Of a stretch of 64,000 nt of DNA, positions 39,479 through 51,548 are shown piece after piece. The notes under the pieces were generated by a model. That model worked only from the letters and a program-made list of their open reading frames with translations. It was not told where the DNA came from and ran no database searches. Source of the DNA: CAVSMC01 sp963798655. GTDB taxonomy: Bacteria > Pseudomonadota > Gammaproteobacteria > Burkholderiales > Casimicrobiaceae. Each line of letters begins with the position of its first letter. Position 1 is the first letter of the stretch. The position numbers and the translations under genes are program-made. Location of the stretch: the NCBI GenBank assembly GCA_963798655.1, contig CAWCUH010000007.1, forward strand, positions 186,001-250,000, given 5' to 3'.

Positions 39479-39939
39479 CGCGTGCTGAGGCCGACCATCC
39501 GATCGACCGGCGCATCGCCGCTTTCCATGCCGGTGAGCCGCGAGTTGGCGAAAAACAGCCATCGAACGCCGTCGGGCCGCTGATACATCCAGGACTCGCG
39601 GTAGACGTGCCCCTCGCGCGATCGCTCGATGCGGTCGGGCACGCCCCAGCCGGGCATGTTGAGCACTTCGTCGTCCCAGATGCCGAGCGCGATCGTCGTG
39701 TGCCGAAACGCGACGTCGCGCGTGGACGTCGCCGCTGGCGTGCGCGGCGCAGGCGGAGCGCCAGCGCTTGCTGCCCGAGCGGGGCGCTTGTCGGCGCTCA
39801 CCAGCGTCTGTGCCTGGCCGGCCACGCACGGACGCGACTGATAGACGACCGCGCCGGGCTCGACGCACTTGTAGATGTCGGCGTGGGCGGCGATCGGCCA
39901 GCCGATGGCCGCCGCCAGCAGCACAACGGCGCGCGCCAT
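39475..39939 (-). CDS. Secreted DUF4124-domain protein
   Basis: A 154-aa protein with a signal peptide MARAVVLLAAAIGWPIAAHA. It is followed directly by DIYKCVEPGAVVYQSRPCVAGQ, the two-Cys DUF4124 pattern (Y-K-C, then Y-x-S-x-P-C). The rest has an Ala/Pro linker and a C-terminal WGVPDRIERSREGHVYRESW segment of the kind seen in small proteins that assess DNA or RNA-like substrates only by name; no function is known. It overlaps the convergent plsY stop by 4 bp. Confidence 0.8.
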   Translation of the reverse strand: MARAVVLLAAAIGWPIAAHADIYKCVEPGAVVYQSRPCVAGQAQTLVSADKRPARAASAGAPPAPRTPAATSTRDVAFRHTTIALGIWDDEVLNMPGWGVPDRIERSREGHVYRESWMYQRPDGVRWLFFANSRLTGMESGDAPVDRMVGLSTR

Positions 39940-39993
39940 GCGCTCCTCGCTCCAAAGGCAGAGAACGCGTCTACCTTCGGCGCCTTGGCTCGG

Positions 39994-41046
<1,053 letters not shown>

Positions 41047-41079
41047 CGCGCCCATTATAGGCGGCGGCCGCAAGTCGCC

Positions 41080-41108
41080 TTGCCAATCGACGCGTCGGCT
41101 GCTATAGT
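41080..41108 (+). promoter_or_regulatory. Sigma-70 promoter of rpsU
   Basis: TTGCCA (41080-41085) and TATAGT (41103-41108) are spaced by 17 bp. The expected start is about 35 bp before the rpsU ATG. It probably drives rpsU and, in part, the downstream yqeY-dnaG-rpoD genes. Confidence 0.7.
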
Positions 41109-41150
41109 AATGGGCTGCCGTAACTACCTGCCGCACAAGGACAAAGCTTC

Positions 41151-41363
41151 ATGCCCAGCGTTCGCGTCCGCGAAAACGAGCCGTTCGAGGTGGCGCTTCG
41201 CCGCTTCAAGCGCACGATCGAAAAGACCGGCCTTCTCACCGAGCTTCGCGCCCGCGAGTTCTACGAAAAGCCCACGGCCGAGCGCAAGCGCAAGCTTGCC
41301 GCCGCGGTGAAGCGTCACTACAAGCGGCTTCGCAGCCAGCAGCTTCCGCCGAAGCTGTACTGA
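41151..41363 (+). CDS. rpsU: Small ribosomal subunit protein bS21
   Basis: bS21 is a small basic protein of the 30S subunit involved in translation initiation. It has 70 aa. The sequence MPSVRVRENEPFEVALRRFK, then KTGLLTELRAREFYEKPTAERKRK, is the standard bS21. An AAGGAC ribosome site precedes the ATG. It is the first gene of the macromolecular synthesis group rpsU-yqeY-dnaG-rpoD. Confidence 0.97.
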   Translation: MPSVRVRENEPFEVALRRFKRTIEKTGLLTELRAREFYEKPTAERKRKLAAAVKRHYKRLRSQQLPPKLY

Positions 41364-41382
41364 GCCGCCTGCGACGGCATCG

Positions 41383-41410
41383 AAAGGGGCGAAGCGATTC
41401 GCCCCTTTTT
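41383..41410 (+). terminator. Rho-independent terminator/attenuator after rpsU
   Basis: AAAGGGGCGAA (41383-41393) pairs with TTCGCCCCTTT (41398-41408) around GCGA and runs into TTTTT (41406-41410). It lies 19 bp after the rpsU stop. As in E. coli, it would keep bS21 output far above that of dnaG and rpoD. Confidence 0.88.
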
Positions 41411-41430
41411 CATTTCTCGCGAGGACGACC

Positions 41431-41877
41431 ATGACGCTCAAGGAACGGATCACCGCCGACATGAAGGACGCGATGCGTGCGCACGACGCGCCGCGGCTGT
41501 CGACGATCCGGCTGCTGCTTGCGGCGATCAAGCAGCGCGAGGTCGACGAGCGGGTCGCGCTGGCCGACGCCGACGTGCTCGGCGTGATCGACAAGATGGT
41601 GAAGCAGCGCAAGGACTCGATCGTCCAGTTCGAGGCGGGCCGCCGCAAGGATCTTGCCGACGCCGAGCGCGCCGAGATCGGCGTGCTGTCGGCCTACCTG
41701 CCGCAGCAGCTTTCGGCCGACGAGATCGACGCGATGATCCGCGATGCGATCGCGGCTACCGGCGCGTCGGGCGCTCCCGGCATGGGCAAGGTGATGGCCA
41801 TGCTCAAGCCCAGGCTGGCGGGCCGCGCCGACATGAGCGCCGTCTCCGCGAAGGTCAAGTCCGCGCTCGGCGCCTGA
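41431..41877 (+). CDS. yqeY: GatB/YqeY domain protein
   Basis: A 148-aa helical protein of the YqeY family, which resembles the tail domain of GatB in the amidotransferase that makes Gln- or Asn-tRNA. Its exact task is unclear. Seen: LKERITADMKDAMRAHDAPRLSTIRLLLAAIKQREVDER, then LGVIDKMVKQRKDSIVQFEAGRRKDL, and the end PGMGKVMAMLKPRLAGRADM with the conserved G-K-V-M motif. It stands between rpsU and dnaG, its usual place in proteobacteria. Confidence 0.92.
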   Translation: MTLKERITADMKDAMRAHDAPRLSTIRLLLAAIKQREVDERVALADADVLGVIDKMVKQRKDSIVQFEAGRRKDLADAERAEIGVLSAYLPQQLSADEIDAMIRDAIAATGASGAPGMGKVMAMLKPRLAGRADMSAVSAKVKSALGA

Positions 41878-41985
41878 GCGTGTTCGACAGCGCCGGAACC
41901 CGCGTATCGGCGGCCGGTCCATTGGGGATACGGAACGTTCGTTCGGCCACCGATCGGCGGCGCTGGCGACATCGCGGCGGTTGCC

Positions 41986-41991
41986 TATAAT
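41986..41991 (+). promoter_or_regulatory. Probable -10 box upstream of dnaG
   Basis: A perfect TATAAT (41986-41991) in TTGCCTATAATCC lies 57 bp before the dnaG ATG, in the 170-bp yqeY-dnaG gap. A CTGGCG about 18 bp upstream is a weak -35. Confidence 0.55.
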
Positions 41992-42047
41992 CCAGACGAC
42001 CCCGCCGAAAGCCCATCCGCCCCAGCGCGGACGCGAGCGTCAACTTC

Positions 42048-43809
42048 ATGATTCCGAACGACTTCATCCAGACGCTGCTCGGGCGCGTCGACATCGTCGA
42101 CGTCATCGATCGCTACGTGCCGCTGAAAAAAGCGGGCGCTAACTACGTTGCGTGCTGCCCGTTCCACTCGGAGAAGACCCCGTCGTTCACGGTGAGCGCG
42201 ACGAAGCAGTTCTACCATTGCTTCGGCTGCGGCGCCCATGGCACGGCGATCGGGTTCCTGATCGAGCATGGCGGCAAGCCGTTCCCCGACGCCGTCGAGG
42301 AGCTCGCGCGCGACGCCGGGCTCGAGGTGCCGCGCGTCGAGCGTCCCGGCGATGTCGAGCGACGCGAGCAGGCGCAGGATCTCTCCGCCGTGCTGCTCGC
42401 GGCCGCAAAGTTCTATCGGTCCGAGTTGAAGGATGCGCCGCGCGCGATCGAGTATCTGAAGCATCGCGGGCTCACCGGCGCCGTCGCCGCCCACTTCGGC
42501 ATCGGCTACGCGCCCGATGGATGGCAGCCACTGTTGAAGGCGTTCGCAAACTACGACGATGCCGCGCTGGAGACCGCAGGGCTCGTCATCGCGGGCGACG
42601 GCAAGCGTTACGACCGCTTTCGCGACCGCGTGATGTTCCCGATCCACGATACGCGGGGTCAGGTCATCGGTTTCGGCGGCCGCGTTCTTGGTGATGGTGA
42701 GCCAAAATACCTTAACTCACCGGAAACGCCGCTCTTCTCGAAGGGAAAAGAGCTCTACGGCCTGTATCTTGCGCGCAACGCGATCCGCGATTCCGGACGC
42801 GTCGTCGTGGTCGAAGGCTACATGGACGTCGTCGCGCTCGCGCAGCACGGCGTCGACTACGCCGTGGCGACGCTTGGCACGGCGACCACGCCGGCGCACG
42901 CGCAGAAGCTCTTTCGCCTCGCCGACACCGTGGTGTTCTGCTTCGACGGTGATGCGGCAGGCCGCAAGGCGGCGTGGCGCGCACTGGAGAACACGTTGCC
43001 GGTGGTAAGCGACGGCAAGAACGCGGCATTCCTTTTTCTGCCCGATGGCGAGGACCCCGACGATTTCATCCGCAAGCGCGGCGAAGTCGGCGTTCGAATC
43101 GGCGTTGCAGGCGGCAACGCCGTTGTCCGAGTTCCTGCTCTCGGAGCTCACGCGCGAGCATCCGCCGACGAGCGCGGAAGGACGCGCGGCGCTGGTCGCG
43201 GCCGCACGGCCACTGATGGGCCAGATGATCGCGCCGGTGCTGAACGCGCTTCTGCGGCGGCGACTCGCGGATTTGACCGGGCTCGCCGAATCGGAGCTTC
43301 GCAACCTGATGAATCCCGGCAACGGCCGCTCGTCGGGATCGCAGGCGGCAGCGGCCGGCCGGCCGGCGTCACCGCGGCGCGCCAGCGGCGTGCGTCGCGC
43401 GCCGTCGCTCGCGCGCGAGCTGATCCAGGGCTTGCTGATGCAGCCGGAGCTCGCCCGAAGCGTCGAGCTGCCGCCCGGCGCGCTCGTCGGTGCGGACGGC
43501 GCCGCGCTTTCGGCGCTGGTCGACTTCTGCGCCGCCTCGACGGCACCCGTCACGGCAGCCGGCGTGCTGCAGCACTTCGCCGCAAGCGAGCACGAGCCGG
43601 TGTTCGCCGAAGCGCTCGCGAGCGCCGAGGACCATGGAATGACGGCGGAGGTCGCCGCGGAGAACCTGCGCGCCGGCATCGGCCGTTACTGGGTGCAGGC
43701 GCGGCGCGACGGCGCGTCGGCCGGCGGCCCGGAGGGCGACGTTTCCGCCGAGGAGGCGCGCCGCATCGTGCAGCTCGAAGCCGTCAGACGAGGTGTCCGC
43801 AATGAATGA
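42048..43809 (+). CDS. dnaG: DNA primase, frameshifted
   Basis: DnaG synthesises the RNA primers for replication. The N-terminal zinc ribbon is CCPFHSEKTPSFTVSATKQF then YHCFGCGAHG (about residues 39-67). The TOPRIM catalytic core has VVVVEGYMDVVALAQHGV with the key Glu, and VFCFDGDAAGRKAAWRALEN with the metal-binding Asp residues. One extra base near 43082 (CGCGGCGAAG) breaks the frame after DPDDFIRKRG. The other frame continues KSAFESALQAATPLSEFLL and carries the C-terminal helicase-binding domain to TGA 43807-43809. The corrected length is about 587 aa, normal for the family. The gene is essential, so the frameshift is very probably not real. Confidence 0.94.
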
Positions 43810-43957
43810 CGAATCGCGGCGCCTCAGCCGCGAAGCGGCCAGCGCCGCGCCGTCCGCCGGACGTTTTCGCGTATCGATCGTGTTATTATCGAGAGTTTTT
43901 CGCGAATCGTCCCCATATTCAGGGCATTCGATCATTTAGCCGCTCCGTAGGATTCTC

Positions 43958-46285
<2,328 letters not shown>

Positions 46286-46288
46286 GGC

Positions 46289-46326
46289 CGTCGTCCCCGC
46301 GCACGCGGGGACCCAGCGTCGTTGGT
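46289..46326. repeat. Palindromic repeat family A, single half
   Basis: GTCCCCGCGCACGCGGGGAC (about 46292-46311) followed by CCAGCGTCGTT. It is the same half-element as in the paired copies at 17016-17090 and 19447-19521, placed directly after the rpoD stop and before its terminator. Confidence 0.8.
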
Positions 46327-46331
46327 GTAAC

Positions 46332-46364
46332 GAAACGCCCCGGCAAGCCCGGGGCGTTTCTTTT
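46332..46364 (+). terminator. Rho-independent terminator of rpoD
   Basis: GAAACGCCCCGG (46332-46343) pairs with CCGGGGCGTTTC (46349-46360) over a 5-base loop, followed by TTTT. It closes the rpsU-rpoD group. Confidence 0.92.
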
Positions 46365-46611
46365 CCCCAAGCCGCGCTGTCGTTTGCGACCGGGGTAATT
46401 CCGACGCAATCGGCGTATCAATCGCACCGCTGCGAACGCGCGCGCGACGACGGCGCGCGCACGGATCTTGCACGCCAACGGTCAAGCCGCGCGCCCCGCC
46501 TGACGCATCAAGCGCTTGCGCTGCGCGCCGTGACATTTTTTCAACGCGGCTATGCCGGACAGGCAAACGGAAAATCCGGCGATGCCCGTCCCGTTCGCAC
46601 AAGGAGACCTC

Positions 46612-47367
46612 ATGTCGCATTCATCATTCAGGAAGACGGCGCTCGCCGCCGCGCTGCTGACGATGGGCATCGCCTTCGGCGCGCAGGCGCAGAACACCAC
46701 GCCCACGCCGGTTCCGAATTACACGGGCGAGAGGAGCACCGCGCCCGGCACGGCGCCGATGACGCCGGGAACGCCGTCGCCGACGACGACTTCACCGGGC
46801 CGCCCGGCAGCGAGCGGGCTGCCGGCGGCGAGCACGGCCGACCGCTCCGCCGGCAAGGTCGCGAGCTCGCTGTCGCACGGCGACCGCAAGTTCATCGAGA
46901 GGGCCGCGAAGGGCGGCATGGCCGAGGTCGAGCTCGGCAAGCTCGCGCAGGAAAAGGCGGCGAGCGATCAGGTCAAGCAGTTCGGCAAGCGGATGGTCGA
47001 CGACCACTCGAAGGCCAACGACCAGCTTAAGAGCCTCGCGGCCGCGAAGGGCGTGCAGCTTCCGACCGAGCTCGATCGCAGCGATCGTCGCGAGATGGAC
47101 AAGCTCGCGAAGAAGAGCGGCGCCGACTTCGACCGCGAGTACATGAGCCACATGGTGTCCGACCACAAGAAGGACGTGAGCGACTTCAAGGGCGAAGCGA
47201 AGGGCGCGACGGACGCCGACGTGAAGAACTTCGCCGCGTCGACGCTGCCGACGCTCGAGCAGCACCTCGACCTCGCGAAGTCGACCGAGGCCGCGGTGAA
47301 GAACGAGGACAAGCAGGCGAGCAACGCGCGCGCACGCACGAACTCGGCGATGGCGCCGTCGAAGTGA
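46612..47367 (+). CDS. Secreted DUF4142 protein
   Basis: A 251-aa exported protein. The start ATG 46612 has AAGGAG upstream and begins a signal peptide MSHSSFRKTALAAALLTMGI ending at GAQAQ. A Thr/Pro-rich linker (residues 27-75) leads to the helical DUF4142 domain. This has the usual GDRKFIERAAKGGMAEVELGKLAQEKA start, VKQFGKRMVDDHSKANDQLK centre and YMSHMVSDHKKDVSDFKGEA. The His residues in the helices (DDHSKAND, SHMVSDHKKD) resemble ferritin-like bundles, but metal binding is unproven. The function is unknown, with links to stress in related species. The 247 bp upstream hold the promoter. Confidence 0.88.
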   Translation: MSHSSFRKTALAAALLTMGIAFGAQAQNTTPTPVPNYTGERSTAPGTAPMTPGTPSPTTTSPGRPAASGLPAASTADRSAGKVASSLSHGDRKFIERAAKGGMAEVELGKLAQEKAASDQVKQFGKRMVDDHSKANDQLKSLAAAKGVQLPTELDRSDRREMDKLAKKSGADFDREYMSHMVSDHKKDVSDFKGEAKGATDADVKNFAASTLPTLEQHLDLAKSTEAAVKNEDKQASNARARTNSAMAPSK

Positions 47368-47384
47368 CGATCAGGCCCGCGTGA

Positions 47385-47415
47385 GATCGGCCGGCGCTCG
47401 CGCCGGCCGATCTTT
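47385..47415. terminator. Bidirectional hairpin terminator between the DUF4142 and methyltransferase genes
   Basis: GATCGGCCGGCG (47385-47396) pairs with CGCCGGCCGATC (47401-47412) over CTCG, with TTT after it. It serves the forward gene and touches the stop of the convergent gene. Confidence 0.75.
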
Positions 47416-48071
47416 CACCGACGCCGGTAAGCGGCGAGAAAGCTCGCGTCGGGCAGCACGTCGCCGGCGACTTCGCGCGGCAGCCTTCCCTGCCACACCG
47501 GCTCGAACGCGCGCGCAAGCTGCGCGCCGACGTCGACGCCGTCGTCGGCCCATCCCTTGTCGGTCGGCACCGCGCGCCTGAAGTTGTTGGCGACGAACAG
47601 CCCGCCTCGCGGCGCGAGCGCCCGGGCGAGCCGCTCGATCTCGATGTCCGCCCGCGCGGCGTGCTGGATGACCCAGATCGCGAGCGCCGCGTCGACACGC
47701 AAGCCGCGCGCGACGAGCACGTCGAGCACCTGCGGCGACACGACCGAGAAGCGCACCGATTGCGCGTAGCCCGGCGCGAGCTGGCGCATGCTCGCGCTCA
47801 TGTCGACGCCGATCACCCAGCAACCGAATCGGTCGATCAGCGCCTTCGCCATGCGGCCGAGGCCACAGCCGTAATCGAGCACGACATGCTGGTCGTCGAG
47901 CGCGAACTGGTCGGCGATGCGATCGGTGAGGTACGGCGTTTCGAGCTGCCAGCGCGAATCGGTCGTCGTACCCGCTTCGGCCGTCAATATGATTCGACGC
48001 GCTTCGTCGACGTCGCGTGCGTCGAACACACGTGGTGCATACGTCGCGGTGCGTGCCGGCCCGTCGCTCAT
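47415..48071 (-). CDS. Class I SAM-dependent methyltransferase
   Basis: A 218-aa cytoplasmic methyltransferase. Motif I is VVLDYGCGLGRMAKALIDRF (about residues 63-82), motif II is VIGVDMSASM, and the post-I region includes VDAALAIWVIQHAARADIEIERLARALAPRGGLFVANN. The C-terminus has QGRLPREVAGDVLPDASFLAAYRRR. The substrate is not evident. It is followed at 33 bp by the universal stress protein on the same strand but read toward the terminator hairpin shared with the DUF4142 gene. Confidence 0.85.
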   Translation of the reverse strand: MSDGPARTATYAPRVFDARDVDEARRIILTAEAGTTTDSRWQLETPYLTDRIADQFALDDQHVVLDYGCGLGRMAKALIDRFGCWVIGVDMSASMRQLAPGYAQSVRFSVVSPQVLDVLVARGLRVDAALAIWVIQHAARADIEIERLARALAPRGGLFVANNFRRAVPTDKGWADDGVDVGAQLARAFEPVWQGRLPREVAGDVLPDASFLAAYRRR

Positions 48072-48104
48072 CGCGTTCGCCGCGCTGCGATCACTACCGC
48101 GCGC

Positions 48105-48530
48105 TCAACGCACGATCATCACCGGGATCCGGGTCGCGGCGAGCACCTTGGTCGCCACCGAGCCCATCACGAGGTTCGCGAGCGCCGTGTGGCCGTGCGT
48201 GCCCATGACGATCAGGTCGAAGCCGTTCGCGGCGGCGTGCGAGACGATTTCGTGCGCAGGGTCGCCCACCTTCTTCTCCGCCGTGTACGGTGTCGCGCTG
48301 CCGTCGAGGAACGTGCGCGCGCCGGCCAGCGCCTGGTCCGATTCGTCGTCGTAGAAGCGCTGCACCTGCTCCCTGCCGACCCAGCTCGCCGCCGCGCCGT
48401 GCGGCAGCGGCGGCTGCACGTAGAGCAGCGTGATCGCGGGCTTATCGCGGAACCACGTCAATCGTTGCACGAGGGTTTCAAGCGTCCGTTGCGCGTGCGG
48501 CGAGCCGTCGATTGCGACGAGGATCTTCAT
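48105..48530 (-). CDS. Universal stress protein (UspA family)
   Basis: A 141-aa UspA-fold protein. The start is MKILVAIDGSPHAQRTLETL (ATG 48530; an ATG at 48542 would add MATL). The ATP-binding signature is VMGTHGHTALANLVMGSVATKVLA (the G-x2-G-x9-G-S/T type) and the C-terminus IPVMIVR is standard. It lies 50 bp downstream of the Pat-type acetyltransferase on the same strand. In several bacteria Usp proteins are substrates of or partners to such acetyltransferases, so a joint stress/metabolic role is plausible. Confidence 0.93.
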   Translation of the reverse strand: MKILVAIDGSPHAQRTLETLVQRLTWFRDKPAITLLYVQPPLPHGAAASWVGREQVQRFYDDESDQALAGARTFLDGSATPYTAEKKVGDPAHEIVSHAAANGFDLIVMGTHGHTALANLVMGSVATKVLAATRIPVMIVR

Positions 48531-48580
48531 GAGCGTGGCCATATCGGCGTGAGGAGTTCGAAGTGTAGCGCAGATGAGCG

Positions 48581-51256
48581 TCAGCCGAGCTCGAGCACCA
48601 TGTCGAACTGGTCGGGCTCCTGCGGATCCTCGTGCGCAACGAATCCGATGCGCTCGCAGAAGCGCACCATGTTCGCGTTCTGCTTCAGCACCGCGCCCTC
48701 GAACCGAGCGATTCCGCGCGCCTTCGCCGACGTGATCAGCCGCTGCATCAGCACGCGGCCGACACCGCGGTTCTGCCACGCGTCGGCGACGACGACGGCG
48801 AATTCGGCGCTTTCGCGATCGAAGTTGGCGATATAGCGCGCGACGCCGACGAAACGCGGCGTCGGCGCCGACGTGTCGATCGCGACGAGCGCGAGCTCGC
48901 GGTCGTAGTCGACCTGCGTGAAGCGCGCGAGCATTGCCGGCGTCAGCTCGTGCAGCCGGTAGAAGAAGCGAAAGAACTTCGTCTGCTCGGACAGTCCGTG
49001 CACGAACGCGCGCTCGAGCTCGGCGTCCTCCGGCCGGATCGGTCGCACGTGCAGCGTCGCGCCGTCGCGCAGCTCGACGTCCGCTGCGAGCTCGATCGGA
49101 TACGGATGGATCGCCATGTGGCGATAGCCGACCGGCGCGAACCTTCGCTTCGGATCGATGATCACGCGCGAGTTGCCGATCAACACGACGTCGGCGCCGA
49201 CCTGCACCGGATCGAGCACCAGCGTACGCACCCACGGCAGCGCGCAGACGAGCGCCGACACCGCGAGCAGCATGCGCACGAGCAGCTGGAGATCGGGCGG
49301 CTCGGTCGTGCCGGCTCGAAGCGACGCGGCGGCCCGCGTGCCGCTGATGAGGTCGAGCGCGAGCTTGCGATTGAGCGGCGGCAGCAGCACCGCCTTCTCG
49401 GCGTCGACCAGCGCGGCGACGCCGCTGTTGCCGAACGTGATCACCGGTCCGAACACGGCGTCGGTATGCACGCCGATCGCGACGTGCCGTGCGTCGCCGA
49501 GCGTGCGTTCCTTGTGCACCACGATGCGTGGCCCGCTTGCGCGAGCTGCGCGCGGCTTCGTGTCGGTGAGCTCGGCGTATGCGCGCGCGAGCATGCGGCC
49601 GTTGCGCAGATGCGCGCGCAGCGGGGCGCTGCCAAGGCGCGCCGAGGGCGCCTCGTCGAGCGCGATCGACACCGGGTAGCCGAGTGCTCGCGCGGCCGCC
49701 TGCGCTTCGGCGAGCGTGCCTGCCGCCGCGGCACCGGCAACCGGCAGGCCGAACGCGGCGAGCAGCCGCTGCGTCTGCGACTCGGACAGCAGCGTGCGAT
49801 TCTCGGCGGCGGCATCGTCGCGCACCCGCTCGGCGGCCGCGACATCGGGCATTTGCGGCTCGGGCTGCCACGACGGCACTTCGAGCAGCCACTGCTGATG
49901 GCGGCGGTACGCGGCGAGGAACGAGAACGCCTCCACGGCGTTCTCCGGCGTGTAGAAGTTCGCGATGCCGCCCGCTTCGAGCGCCGATTGCACCTCGACA
50001 CGATTGCGCGCGCCGAGCCACGCCGAGATCACCGGCTTCGGCGAGCCGCGCGCGACCGCCGCGACCGCGCGCGCAGCATCCGTCGCCGCCATCGCCGGCC
50101 GCGGCACGTGCAGCGCGAGCACCGCATCGACGTTCGGATCGATGAGCGTCGCCGCGACGGCGGCCGCGAGACGCTCGGGCGGCGCATCTCCGCGCACGTT
50201 GACCGGATTCGTCGGTGCAACGTTTGGCGGCAGAAGCTCGGCGAGCGCGCGCCGCGTGTCGGCGCCAAGGCGCGCGAGCGTGACGCCGCGGTCGGCGGCG
50301 CTGTCCGCGGCAAGCGTTCCCGGACCGCGGCCGTTGGTGACGATCGCGAGATGATCGCCGCGCGGTATGCGGCCCATCTTCAGGATGCGCGCCGCGGCGA
50401 AGAGCTGAATGATCGTGCGCGCGCGCACCGTTCCCGCGCGCTGCAACGCGGCGTCGAACACGGTGTCGGCGAGCGGCGGCATGTCGATGCCCTCTCCTTG
50501 CGCGATCACGCGCTCCTTCGAGCGCCCCGCCTTCAGCACGACGACCGGCTTCGTGCGCGCTGCCGCCCGCAGCGCGGAGAGAAAGCGCCGCGCGTCGTGC
50601 ACCGTTTCGACGTGCAGCAGGATGCCGTCGGTATCGCCGTCGACGACGAGCGCGTCGAGCAGCTCGCCGAACCCGATGTCCATCGCGCCGCCGACGGCGA
50701 TGACCGTCGAGAATCCGATGCCCGCCGGCAGCGCGAAGTCGAGCATCGCGCTGCACACGGCACCCGATTGCGCGACCAGCGCAAGGCGCCCGGCGATCGC
50801 CTGCGACTGCGTCGTCGATGCGTTGAGCCCGATCTGGGGCCGCACGACGCCGAACGCATGCGGACCGAGCAACCGGACGTGCCGCTTGCGCGCGGCGACG
50901 CCGACGTCGCGCAGCCATCGCCGCGCCTCGCCTTCGTCGGCCGGCGGCGCCGTGTAGAGCACCGCTGTGCGGGTGCCGATGCGCGCGGTCTCCTCGAGCA
51001 CCGCGAGTACCGCCTCGTACGGCGCGGCGATCAGCACCACGTCGACCGGCTTGCCGATGGTGTGCAGCGCCAAATGGCATTTGCGGCCGAGCACCTTGCG
51101 ATGGCGCGGATTGACGGCGTACAGGTCGCCGCTGAAACCGCCCTCCAGCATGTTCTCGTAGAGGATGCGGCCGATCGACGCGGGCCGCTCCGACGCGCCG
51201 ACCAGCGCGACGGACGTCGGCGTGAGGAGTGGCCGCAGGTAATGGTGGAGTTGCAT
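48581..51256 (-). CDS. Pat-type protein acetyltransferase (NDP-forming acyl-CoA synthetase-like plus GNAT)
   Basis: An 891-aa protein built like PatZ/YfiQ lysine acetyltransferases, which acetylate acetyl-CoA synthetase and other proteins. Domain order: CoA-binding (LTPTSVALVGASERPASIGRIL, residues 9-30, to about 120); succinyl-CoA-ligase-like part (GRLALVAQSGAVCSAML, VGGAMDIGFGELLDALVVDG); ATP-grasp-like part (LLAAFGLPVAGAAAAG onward); GNAT domain from about residue 725 (GATLHVRPIRPEDAELERAF) with the acetyl-CoA loop QNRGVGRVLMQRL. The start at 51256 (MQLHHYLRPLL) fits the family. Regulation could include cyclic nucleotides only if a binding domain existed, and none is seen. Confidence 0.9.
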   Translation of the reverse strand: MQLHHYLRPLLTPTSVALVGASERPASIGRILYENMLEGGFSGDLYAVNPRHRKVLGRKCHLALHTIGKPVDVVLIAAPYEAVLAVLEETARIGTRTAVLYTAPPADEGEARRWLRDVGVAARKRHVRLLGPHAFGVVRPQIGLNASTTQSQAIAGRLALVAQSGAVCSAMLDFALPAGIGFSTVIAVGGAMDIGFGELLDALVVDGDTDGILLHVETVHDARRFLSALRAAARTKPVVVLKAGRSKERVIAQGEGIDMPPLADTVFDAALQRAGTVRARTIIQLFAAARILKMGRIPRGDHLAIVTNGRGPGTLAADSAADRGVTLARLGADTRRALAELLPPNVAPTNPVNVRGDAPPERLAAAVAATLIDPNVDAVLALHVPRPAMAATDAARAVAAVARGSPKPVISAWLGARNRVEVQSALEAGGIANFYTPENAVEAFSFLAAYRRHQQWLLEVPSWQPEPQMPDVAAAERVRDDAAAENRTLLSESQTQRLLAAFGLPVAGAAAAGTLAEAQAAARALGYPVSIALDEAPSARLGSAPLRAHLRNGRMLARAYAELTDTKPRAARASGPRIVVHKERTLGDARHVAIGVHTDAVFGPVITFGNSGVAALVDAEKAVLLPPLNRKLALDLISGTRAAASLRAGTTEPPDLQLLVRMLLAVSALVCALPWVRTLVLDPVQVGADVVLIGNSRVIIDPKRRFAPVGYRHMAIHPYPIELAADVELRDGATLHVRPIRPEDAELERAFVHGLSEQTKFFRFFYRLHELTPAMLARFTQVDYDRELALVAIDTSAPTPRFVGVARYIANFDRESAEFAVVVADAWQNRGVGRVLMQRLITSAKARGIARFEGAVLKQNANMVRFCERIGFVAHEDPQEPDQFDMVLELG

Positions 51257-51376
51257 TCGCGTTCGTGAGCGCCGGCGGCGCGCGGCGATTCTACCCATGC
51301 ATCGCCGCGGCGGGTGCGCACAATCGAGCGATGTTTGCGCGAGGACAAGCCGAAGCATCACCGCGTTCGCGTCCGC

Positions 51377-51382
51377 TATAAT
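51377..51382 (+). promoter_or_regulatory. -10 box for the tRNA gene
   Basis: TATAAT (51377-51382) in CCGCTATAATCGGC lies 55 bp before the tRNA 5' end. No good -35 box is seen at 16-18 bp. Confidence 0.5.
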
Positions 51383-51437
51383 CGGCCGCCGCATGCGAGC
51401 CGCCGGTCGCACGGCGTGCAAAGTGCCCGATCGCCGC

Positions 51438-51511
51438 GGGCCCGTAGCTCAGCTGGTAAGAGCAGAGGACTCATAATCCTTTGGTCGCTGGTTCGAATCC
51501 AGCCGGGCCCA
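51438..51511 (+). tRNA. tRNA with anticodon CAT (Met elongator or Ile2/lysidine type)
   Basis: A complete 74-nt cloverleaf: acceptor GGGCCCG/CGGGCCC, D-arm GCTC...GAGC, anticodon stem GAGGA/TCCTT with loop CTCATAA (anticodon CAT), T-arm GCTGG/CCAGC with TTCGAAT, discriminator A at 51511. No CCA is encoded (CTC follows). The anticodon arm context GACTCATAATC and the GGTCGCTGG run resemble tRNA-Ile2, whose C34 becomes lysidine by TilS, more than tRNA-Met. Annotators usually call such genes Met. The 3' half is the attachment site of the element that follows. Confidence 0.92.
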
Positions 51512-51512
51512 C
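51470..51512. other. attL: 43-bp core in the tRNA 3' half
   Basis: Bases 51470-51512 (from CTCATAATCC to GCCCAC) recur without mismatch at 59537-59579. They cover the anticodon loop to the 3' end of the tRNA. The integrase gene begins 37 bp further on, the usual order for tRNA-targeting integrases. Confidence 0.93.
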
Positions 51513-51548
51513 TCAGCTTTTCAAAGGATTAGTGCGAAGTCCTCGCGT